DNA of 17,586 nt from SLJN01 sp964505385 (GTDB lineage: Bacteria > Bacteroidota > Rhodothermia > Balneolales > Natronogracilivirgulaceae). The first letter of the stretch is position 1, and the number at the start of each line of letters is the position of its first letter. A program made the translations under genes and the position numbers. The DNA lies in the NCBI GenBank assembly GCA_964505385.1, contig CAZDIA010000050.1:1-17586 (forward strand). Reading direction: 5' to 3'. The notes beneath the pieces were generated by a model. The model saw nothing but the letters and a program-made list of their open reading frames with translations. It was not told the DNA's origin and did no database searches. Positions 1 to 5,875 of the stretch are shown here, in pieces.

Positions 1-36
1 TTCCAGTGTAGCTATTATTCTTTCAAAAGTTTCCAT
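1..36 (-). CDS. Start of an unidentified leftward gene (partial)
   Basis: Reading leftward from an ATG at 36-34, twelve codons are open to the window edge (METFERIIATLE). The following gene, 354 bp away, points the other way, so a divergent start here makes sense. No convincing Shine-Dalgarno sequence is visible upstream, which is common in the suspected phylum. Too little is visible to name a family, and a chance open stretch of this length is quite possible. Confidence 0.35.
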   Translation of the reverse strand, partial: METFERIIATLE

Positions 37-104
37 GCTTTAAGTTTTACACTTTAGGTTTTATGCGTGCATTTGTTCACATTTTCCTTTTTACTGCACG
101 ATTT

Positions 105-181
105 GTAGCTCGGTTGAGCTACTGCCACATCACGTTTTTTATCTCTGATCGGCAAATTCTCAAAAGTAAAAAATTGCCGAT
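105..181. other. Two hairpins in the gap upstream of the HU gene
   Basis: The gap from 37 to 390 has no convincing gene. It holds a perfect 7-bp stem-loop, GTAGCTC (105-111) with loop GGTT and GAGCTAC (116-122). A second 8-bp inverted repeat follows, ATCGGCAA (148-155) and TTGCCGAT (174-181), with an 18-nt spacer. They could be operator sites or leader structure between divergent genes, or AT-rich chance. Nothing recognisable lies between 182 and 380 except a modest GAGG ribosome-binding site at 381-384, 6 nt before the HU start. Confidence 0.35.
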
Positions 182-390
182 AATCTTACCGTTTGATTAT
201 AATGTTTTTTTTACTGATGGTGCAAAAAGAAATGAGAATAGGTAAAAAACTCTGCAAAGTCCTCAATGTCAAAAAATTAACTTGGGTTCGGGAACGTTTA
301 ATGGAATATAGATATTTATAAGCTAAGAAGTTTGACCTTAAAGACTTGTAACACTACTACTATCCCTAACAAGAAACACTGAGGTTTACT

Positions 391-675
391 ATGACAAAAG
401 CTGACATTGTGGATATCGTATCCAACTCTACCGGAATAACAAAAGTGGAAACAGAAGCGGTTATAAACGGCTTTCTGGATACTGTGATCGATGCTATGAA
501 AAGTGGAGAAACTATTGAGCTCAGAGGTTTTGGCAGCTTCAAAGTTGTTAAAAGAGCTCAGCGAGTAGCCCGAAATCCGAAAACCAATCAAGAAGTAATT
601 GTTCCGGAACAGCATGTACCGGTGCTTAAAGTTTCCAAAGAATTTAAGAAAGAAGTTAACGACGCACATAACTAA
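391..675 (+). CDS. HU/IHF-family DNA-binding protein
   Basis: This is a 94-residue histone-like nucleoid protein that bends DNA as a dimer. The N-terminal helical dimerisation region (about residues 1-42) starts MTKADIVDIV. The core signature is GFGSF (46-50), and the beta-arm that enters the minor groove carries RNPKT (61-65). The C-terminal strand and helix follow (VLKVSKEFKKEV). The length matches the usual 90-100 residues. The ATG at 391 has GAGG 6 nt upstream, and no earlier in-frame start fits better. HU and IHF subunits cannot be separated reliably here. A TPR protein follows in the same direction after 87 bp with no clear terminator between them. Family assignment is secure; the exact paralogue is not. 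Confidence 0.95.
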   Translation: MTKADIVDIVSNSTGITKVETEAVINGFLDTVIDAMKSGETIELRGFGSFKVVKRAQRVARNPKTNQEVIVPEQHVPVLKVSKEFKKEVNDAHN

Positions 676-762
676 AATTCCTGCCGTTTTCAGATCAATT
701 GGATGTACTTAAACTTTTTTGATTCCGTTTGGGCGTCTGATTTGATCATAAAAAGGTAGGAA

Positions 763-1527
763 ATGTCTCTTAAATTCTGGAGTATAGCTATACCGGTAGC
801 GGTTGTCATTGCCGGTGCGGTAGTAATATATCTTGATTATTCGGACCGCTCGGATCCACAGCCACAACATGATATTGGCCACTATCATGAGCAGGATACC
901 TACGACCATGATTCCAGTTACGATACATCAGCAGCTGAAACCGCTCTCCAGGAACCTGACAGTGCTGATATGGCGAGAATACTTGAGATTGAAGAAGAGA
1001 TAGAACAGTCAGGTAATACTTCGCTGCAGATTGCTTATTACGGCGAGATGATTCAAATATATATGGATAATGACCGGCTCGATGCTGCCGGTGATGCCGG
1101 ATACCGGCTGGCCGAATTAACCGATGAAAAAGATGACTGGATCAATGCCGCTGATTGGTTTTATACCTGGCTGGATGAAGAGCCAAACGAGACCCGCCGC
1201 TTCTACTTTGCCGCCCGGGCAGCTTCAGCTTATGCAAATGCCCTTGAGAAAAATCCGCAAGATTATGAACTGCGAACTGACAAAGCCGCCGCATTGATAG
1301 CAGCGGGGCAGCCGGAGGAGGCCAAGGAGCATCTGGAGCTGGCACTGGAGGAAAATTCTGATTATCTCGATGCTAACTACAACCTGGGAGTAATTTTATA
1401 CAGGATGGGTAGCATAGACGAAAGTATTTCGTATCTTAGGAGGTCAAATGAATTAGCGCAGGGTACCGAGCGCCAGGCTATGGTTGAAGAGTTTCTCGAT
1501 CAAAATGATATTTCCCTGCTACAGTGA
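763..1527 (+). CDS. Membrane-anchored TPR protein
   Basis: This 254-residue protein has a short cytoplasmic start, one hydrophobic helix (about residues 6-24) and a linker rich in Asp, His and Tyr (about 29-58). The rest is helical. At least two clear tetratricopeptide repeats lie at about 169-202 and 203-236 (AAALIAAGQPEEAKEHLELA, then NLGVILYRMGSIDESISYL), with weaker helical pairs from about 86 to 165. TPR arrays bind partner proteins, so a scaffold role at the inner membrane facing the periplasm is likely, but the partner is unknown. The start is supported by AGGTAGG just upstream of the ATG. Histidines in the linker could bind metal, though this is speculative. I do not recognise a named family. 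Confidence 0.88.
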   Translation: MSLKFWSIAIPVAVVIAGAVVIYLDYSDRSDPQPQHDIGHYHEQDTYDHDSSYDTSAAETALQEPDSADMARILEIEEEIEQSGNTSLQIAYYGEMIQIYMDNDRLDAAGDAGYRLAELTDEKDDWINAADWFYTWLDEEPNETRRFYFAARAASAYANALEKNPQDYELRTDKAAALIAAGQPEEAKEHLELALEENSDYLDANYNLGVILYRMGSIDESISYLRRSNELAQGTERQAMVEEFLDQNDISLLQ

Positions 1528-1566
1528 TTTTCAACTCAAAAATACAAAGACCGTTTATATTTAATT

Positions 1567-1656
1567 ATGCCAAGTGGAAAAAAGCGTAAAAGAGCAAAAA
1601 TTGCCAAGCATAAAAGAAAAAAGCGACTCAGAAAGAATCGTCATAAGAAGAAATAG
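1567..1656 (+). CDS. Tiny basic ribosomal-type protein (AURKAIP1/COX24-like, mS38/bS22-like)
   Basis: This is a 29-codon open frame beginning MPSGKKRKRAKIAKHKRK and ending in RHKKK, with 18 Lys or Arg among 29 residues. The composition and MPSGKKRK start match the very short AURKAIP1/COX24-domain proteins I know from Bacteroidota and relatives. That family includes mitochondrial mS38 and the mycobacterial ribosomal protein bS22, so a ribosome-associated role that binds rRNA is likely. The gene starts 39 bp after the TPR gene stop and ends 22 bp before a strong terminator, which supports it being a transcribed real gene. It is easily missed by gene callers because of its size. Family assignment rests on recall of the sequence pattern, not a search. 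Confidence 0.8.
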   Translation: MPSGKKRKRAKIAKHKRKKRLRKNRHKKK

Positions 1657-1678
1657 TATAACTCTTTGATTTATAGAA

Positions 1679-1719
1679 TATAAACAGCCCCGTACCCCTT
1701 ATGGATGGGGCTGTTTATA
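1679..1719 (+). terminator. Strong hairpin terminator after the small basic gene
   Basis: A perfect 13-bp stem, with arms 1679-1691 (TATAAACAGCCCC) and 1707-1719 (GGGGCTGTTTATA), encloses a 15-nt loop. The GC-rich core at the loop end and T/A-rich base and downstream sequence (TTTATATTATT) fit an intrinsic terminator. The A-rich 5' flank would make it work in the reverse direction too. It closes the HU / TPR / small-basic-protein group and could also stop leftward transcription from the gene at 1909-2565. Confidence 0.85.
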
Positions 1720-1780
1720 TTATTAAAACTTGATTGTTGCCGTTTTCTTAGAGGCACTGAAGAGTTAAAAAATTTTAAGA

Positions 1781-1899
1781 TGCCAAGATGATAAGAAGTC
1801 AAGATAGGAAGAGAGATTCGGTGTAGCGATTGAGTTCCGGATCATAATATCGTCCAATCTTCGCCTCTTTACTTCTTTACCTCTTTTAATCTTTTGGCA
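1781..1899. repeat. Imperfect purine/pyrimidine inverted repeat
   Basis: The left part (1781-1820) is almost all A and G on the + strand and starts TGCCAAGATGATAAGAAG. The right part (about 1853-1899) is its pyrimidine-rich counterpart, which on the reverse strand starts TGCCAAAAGATTAAAAGAGG. The two arms align as a degenerate inverted repeat of about 40-45 bp with a central spacer of about 35 bp. It fills the gap between the terminator and the leftward gene's stop. It may be a decayed member of a dispersed intergenic repeat family; no coding potential is seen. Confidence 0.5.
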
Positions 1900-1908
1900 C
1901 GGAGCAGG

Positions 1909-2565
1909 CTATTGGTCTACTGTAGTCTTGGGAAAACAGTATTCGGCGACTTGCACTACCCGGTTAGTTAAGAAAAGCAGCTCTTGTATCTTGCGGGATA
2001 CATGTTTTTTGATTCCGTTCAGGTCAGTATGATATTTCATGGGATACTGCAGGTAACTGATCAGATTCATATCAGAGAGGTATTTTTCATCATCGCTGCC
2101 TTCGATTTCTACATGCCATCTGTTAATTACGTGATCAGTAGGCATCAGATCGTTTAATTTCTCATTTATCTGTTGCATCCATAAGCTGGCTGTCTCGACT
2201 TTCCCGCTATTAGGGTCAACAAGTTCATCATCCAAAACCATTTGTTCGTTAAAATGCCAGGTAACTTCTACATCAAGGTTTGGATCGATATTTGAGTTTG
2301 GTACCCTGTTGACATTCAACAGCGGGTGCTTATTCATTCCGTTTAACTGTTTAGCCAGCCGTGTTTCGCGGAATTTATCCCAGTCCATATAAATTTCGAC
2401 ATGAGAAATAAAAGGTGTGATACCGGATAGATCTATGGTAATTTCAAGTCCTGATGCGTTAATTTTTTCTTCCCGCCATTTTTTAAATTTTTTAATGGGA
2501 AGTTCGCGTTGCTTAAGTTCTCCATGAATATGATTTACAATCGAGTCAAATATTGGATAATCCAT
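1909..2565 (-). CDS. Conserved-looking protein of unknown function
   Basis: This 218-residue soluble protein has no signal peptide, membrane helix or motif I recognise. It is mixed charged, with alternating strand-like segments (LEITIDLSGI, HVEIYMDWDKF, DVEVTWHFN, RWHVEIEG) and a helical C-terminus with HVSRKIQELL. I place the start at the ATG at 2565 (MDYPIFDSIV); an upstream TTG at 2571 would add two residues and is less attractive. It is transcribed leftward, diverging from the NFACT gene with only a 40-bp gap, and ends next to the purine-rich repeat. Codon use and regular protein character argue for a real gene. Confidence 0.8.
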   Translation of the reverse strand: MDYPIFDSIVNHIHGELKQRELPIKKFKKWREEKINASGLEITIDLSGITPFISHVEIYMDWDKFRETRLAKQLNGMNKHPLLNVNRVPNSNIDPNLDVEVTWHFNEQMVLDDELVDPNSGKVETASLWMQQINEKLNDLMPTDHVINRWHVEIEGSDDEKYLSDMNLISYLQYPMKYHTDLNGIKKHVSRKIQELLFLTNRVVQVAEYCFPKTTVDQ

Positions 2566-2586
2566 TAGCAAATAATTTTATATTCG

Positions 2587-2600
2587 AAGAACCTGTTCTT
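2587..2600. promoter_or_regulatory. 14-bp palindrome in the divergent gap
   Basis: AAGAAC-CT-GTTCTT is a perfect 6-bp inverted repeat with a 2-bp centre, lying 5 bp before the NFACT ATG in the 40-bp gap between two divergent genes. Its place makes it a candidate operator or translational control hairpin for one or both genes. A palindrome of this size can occur by chance, so the assignment is tentative. Confidence 0.3.
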
Positions 2601-2605
2601 ATCTG

Positions 2606-4204
2606 ATGAACAACTTCTATACTCTGCAAAAGTTAATCAAAGAAATCGATCAGACCCTTCAAAAGTTAAGGTTTGACACGGCTGTCAGCTTCCGCAAACA
2701 CCGGTTAGAACTTTATTTTAATCAACCAGATTTTCACGATCGTAAACAAATAACGTTTAGCTCTCACCCAAAGCGTATAAGTTTTTTTGAAAGTAAGTAT
2801 TTTCCACCTAAAAAAAGAGACATCATCACGTTCTTCCACAGCCTTAATGGTCAGCAGGTAAAAAAGGTGGAAATGGCAGGGCAGGATAGAGTTGTGGATA
2901 TCTTGTTTGAGGGTGATCAGCACTTGAGGTTCCAGCTGTTCGGGCATGGCGCGAATTGCTATTTATATGATAACCAAAAGATTATCCGGGAGTCTTTCAG
3001 AGGGGAAAAAAAATTGAAAAATTCTGCTGTTCCTGAACCCTCAAAGCCCGCGATCAGGGAGGCGGGAGAGCTCTCAGGAAAAACGGATCGCATGATGCTT
3101 CAAAGAGATCCTCGCCTGCCCAGGCAATGGCTGCCGGATTTGATTAAACACCACGAGTTGACATCAAAAAGTGCGGAGGGAATTGCGAGCTTTACAGATA
3201 AATTGCGCAGTGTCCTGAGTGACCGACCGGTACCGGAACATGCGTCCGGGGCGCAGCTGTGTATCATTCCGGATGACTGGCTCCCACTGGAACGGACACG
3301 TTTTGAAAGCTTTAATGAAGCTGTTAGGGTTGCATTCAGCTTGCAGACACAAAGCGAAAACCTGCAAAGTGGGAAAAAAAGATTGCTTTCGCTTCTTGAA
3401 GGTGAGAAAAAAAGACTGAAATCCCGGATCAAAGAGGCCGATAACGCCATTAAAGCGCTTGACCGAGCTGAAAAATACGAGAACTATGCCAACTTATTGA
3501 TGGCTCATCCCGATCCTTCGGTTCCGGTTGAAGGCGAAACCCTTGAGACGGCTGATTTTTACGGAGAAGGTGATCATGTGAAAATACCGGTAAAATCGGG
3601 ATTAACACCGATAGAAAATGCCAACAGATACTATAAAAAAACGCAGGATGCCCGGAAGTCGGCGGAAATGACACAAGGAATGGGGGATAAAGCGAGATCA
3701 GATCTGCAAACGGTGGAAGAAATGCTCAAAAGGCTCGAATCTATATCAACACTTGATGAGCTGAGGAGCTTTGAAGAAACCAATCAAAAATTTCTCAAGG
3801 ATATTAGCCGGAGATCTGCATCGGGGGAACAAAGCAGGCCATTTAAAGTAATTAATGTTGACGGCTATGAGGTTTGGATTGGCAAAAATGCAAAAAGTAA
3901 TGATGCGATTCTCAGAAGTTCTCACAAGGAAGACCTCTGGTTTCACAGCAGAGATGGTGCCGGCTCTCATGTTCTGATTCGTTTGGAAGGTAATAAAGAG
4001 CTGCCCGGGCAGGCCTTGATCGAAAAAATAGCGTCTGTAGCAGCCTTTCACTCCAAAGCATCCGGCTCATCTATAGTGCCTGTTCGATACGCAAAAAGGA
4101 AACATCTCCGCAAACCTAAAGGTGCCGCACCCGGTTTGGTTAAGGTAGACAAAGAAGAGGTTATTCTCGCGGAACCTAAACCGGCCGATGAGGTTACTGC
4201 CTGA
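2606..4204 (+). CDS. rqcH: RqcH/NFACT-family ribosome quality control protein
   Basis: This 532-residue NFACT protein is long known by the misleading name fibronectin-binding protein A. In characterised bacteria, RqcH binds stalled 50S subunits and recruits alanyl-tRNA to add C-terminal alanine tails. The NFACT-N domain occupies about residues 1-190 and carries the conserved Asp-Arg pair (D94-R95, in AGQDRVVDI) needed for tRNA handling in studied homologues. A charged coiled-coil region spans about 255-395. The NFACT-R domain starts near 412 with the signature DLWFHSRDGAGSHV (442-455). The start MNNFYTL fits the usual family N-terminus. The 3' end adjoins or overlaps the shikimate kinase gene, so the two are probably co-transcribed. 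The sequence supports the family firmly; the tailing activity is inferred from the DR pair. Confidence 0.93.
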   Translation: MNNFYTLQKLIKEIDQTLQKLRFDTAVSFRKHRLELYFNQPDFHDRKQITFSSHPKRISFFESKYFPPKKRDIITFFHSLNGQQVKKVEMAGQDRVVDILFEGDQHLRFQLFGHGANCYLYDNQKIIRESFRGEKKLKNSAVPEPSKPAIREAGELSGKTDRMMLQRDPRLPRQWLPDLIKHHELTSKSAEGIASFTDKLRSVLSDRPVPEHASGAQLCIIPDDWLPLERTRFESFNEAVRVAFSLQTQSENLQSGKKRLLSLLEGEKKRLKSRIKEADNAIKALDRAEKYENYANLLMAHPDPSVPVEGETLETADFYGEGDHVKIPVKSGLTPIENANRYYKKTQDARKSAEMTQGMGDKARSDLQTVEEMLKRLESISTLDELRSFEETNQKFLKDISRRSASGEQSRPFKVINVDGYEVWIGKNAKSNDAILRSSHKEDLWFHSRDGAGSHVLIRLEGNKELPGQALIEKIASVAAFHSKASGSSIVPVRYAKRKHLRKPKGAAPGLVKVDKEEVILAEPKPADEVTA

Positions 4205-4208
4205 TTAT

Positions 4209-4790
4209 ATGAAATCAATCCAGAATACATATAACCGTGAAAAACCGATAATCTTGTGCGGAATGATGGGGGCCGGAAAGTCGGCGGTTGGGCGTAATCT
4301 TGCTGAAATATCAGGTCTAAAGTATTTCGATTTGGATATAGAAATCACCCAAAAAGAAAATCTATCCATTCCTGAGATTTTTGATAAATACGGGGAGTCC
4401 CGGTTTCGCCAAACGGAAAGAGAGGTCTTGAGCCGGTTATGGCAGCATCCCGGTCGGATAATTTCACTTGGAGGCGGCGCGCTACAGAATCTGGATTTTG
4501 CCCGAAAAGTACGGGAACAATCATTACTTGTGTACCTTAAAGCTTCAGTATCAGTTTTGGTAGAGCGGGTGGCAGGTAAGAAAAAAAGGCCGCTTCTCCT
4601 TAATTCCGACGGTAGTTTAAAAACCGAAAGTGAACTGAGAGATTTTCTGGCAGAATTCATTCAAAAGCGGGAAAAAGGATATGAATGCGCCCATATACAT
4701 TTTACAGTCGACAATAACCATGATGTACGCACTACAGCCGAACGATTATGGAATGAAATTTTAGCATATGAGCAGAAAAACAGAAGTTAA
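4209..4790 (+). CDS. aroK: Shikimate kinase
   Basis: AroK phosphorylates shikimate with ATP at the fifth step of chorismate synthesis, in the cytoplasm. With the start at 4209 it has 193 residues. The P-loop is GMMGAGKS (18-25). Shikimate-binding features are D41/D43 in FDLDIE, R65/R67 in SRFRQTE and GGGA (88-91). The lid arginine is in KKRPLL (R127), and a C-terminal R-x-K-G-Y element is also present. All expected catalytic residues appear intact. An alternative ATG at 4188 would overlap the NFACT gene by 17 bp and add seven residues; I prefer 4209, which leaves 4 bp between the genes. The 3' end overlaps aroB by 23 bp, suggesting coupled translation. Confidence 0.95.
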   Translation: MKSIQNTYNREKPIILCGMMGAGKSAVGRNLAEISGLKYFDLDIEITQKENLSIPEIFDKYGESRFRQTEREVLSRLWQHPGRIISLGGGALQNLDFARKVREQSLLVYLKASVSVLVERVAGKKKRPLLLNSDGSLKTESELRDFLAEFIQKREKGYECAHIHFTVDNNHDVRTTAERLWNEILAYEQKNRS

Positions 4791-5856
4791 AACACAATCC
4801 CGGCATCGTTATCCGGTCATTATCAATTCGGGCTGGCCCGGCTTTTCTTCTTTCACACCTGTTGATAAACTTTTGGTAGTGATCGATGAAAACGTCAATC
4901 AAATATACGGGGATGAGCTCAGAGGCAGATTTAATGAGCTAACAGGTGAGTTGTTGTGGTATCAAGTGCCATCGGGAGAATCTTCTAAATCTATTGATGA
5001 ATTTAACCGGATTGCTGATTACGCGCTTGCCAATAAGGTCAGAAGGCAGACACCGCTATGGGCTGTTGGCGGTGGCGTTACCGGTGATCTGGCCGGCTTT
5101 GCGGCAGCAAGCCTGCTTCGGGGGTTGCCGCTTTATCATCTGCCCACTACACTGTTGGCCATGGTTGACAGTGCTATCGGGGGGAAAACAGGGATCAATC
5201 ACAGAAGGGGTAAAAATCTGATTGGAGCGTTTTATCAACCGGAATTGGTGTGGGCTAATGTTGATGTTTTAAAAACACTGCCGGAGCGTGAATGGAACTG
5301 TGGACTGGCTGAAGTGCTGAAATATGCCTGCATAAGTGATTTTGATATATTTTCAAAGGTTGAAAGCATTCTCAAAAGTGATAATGAGAATAACCAAAAA
5401 GAACTTATATCGTTAATCGAAAAAAGCGCACAAATCAAAGTTGAAATCGTTAACGAGGATGAAAGGGAAGCGGGCAAGCGCGCATTTCTGAATTTTGGCC
5501 ACACTTTTGGCCATGCTATAGAGACCTTTACCGAATACCGGCGGTTTGTGCATGGAGAGGCTATTTTTATTGGACTTGTAGCAGCTGCTTGGCTTTCTGA
5601 AAAGCTGGGTTCGCCGGTAACTCCGGAGCCTCTGCTTAACTTTACAAATCAATACCGGTTAAGCACTTTGGATTTATGCACTTCCGTTAATAAAATGGTA
5701 TCTTTGATGGAATCAGATAAAAAAAATATTACAAGCACCGTCCGGATTATTGTATTAAATGATTGGGGGCAGCCTGAAATAAAGCAAATTGAAGATCATA
5801 GCCTCCTGGAATCAGCTTTTCAATTTGCCCTGCGATCCGTGCATTATACAGAATGA
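4768..5856 (+). CDS. aroB: 3-dehydroquinate synthase
   Basis: AroB converts DAHP to 3-dehydroquinate, the second shikimate-pathway step, using NAD and a divalent metal. The 362-residue length is typical. NAD-binding GGGVTGDLAGF lies at 101-111, followed by PTTLLAMVDSAIGGKTG (126-142) and the substrate segment KNLIGAFYQP. The three metal ligands are present as E182 (GLAEVLKY), H245 (NFGHTFGHA) and H262 (HGEA). The ATG lies inside the end of aroK (23-bp overlap), the classic aroK-aroB pairing. The TamB-like gene starts 19 bp downstream. No truncation or missing residue is seen. Confidence 0.97.
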   Translation: MSRKTEVKTQSRHRYPVIINSGWPGFSSFTPVDKLLVVIDENVNQIYGDELRGRFNELTGELLWYQVPSGESSKSIDEFNRIADYALANKVRRQTPLWAVGGGVTGDLAGFAAASLLRGLPLYHLPTTLLAMVDSAIGGKTGINHRRGKNLIGAFYQPELVWANVDVLKTLPEREWNCGLAEVLKYACISDFDIFSKVESILKSDNENNQKELISLIEKSAQIKVEIVNEDEREAGKRAFLNFGHTFGHAIETFTEYRRFVHGEAIFIGLVAAAWLSEKLGSPVTPEPLLNFTNQYRLSTLDLCTSVNKMVSLMESDKKNITSTVRIIVLNDWGQPEIKQIEDHSLLESAFQFALRSVHYTE

Positions 5857-5875
5857 TTATATAACGTAATTTACT

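Noticed and set aside
105..122. tRNA D-arm-like sequence (GTAGCTCGGTTGAGCTAC)
   Set aside because: It resembles a D-arm, but no acceptor stem, anticodon arm or T-arm with GTTCGA is present around it on either strand.
63..245. 60-residue rightward open frame in the gap before HU
   Set aside because: It overlaps the hairpins, has an unstructured, Phe-rich composition, no ribosome-binding site and no recognisable domain. It looks like a chance frame in AT-rich DNA.
316..669. 117-residue leftward frame antisense to HU
   Set aside because: The HU frame on the other strand has clear family motifs; the antisense product shows no domain and is a shadow frame.
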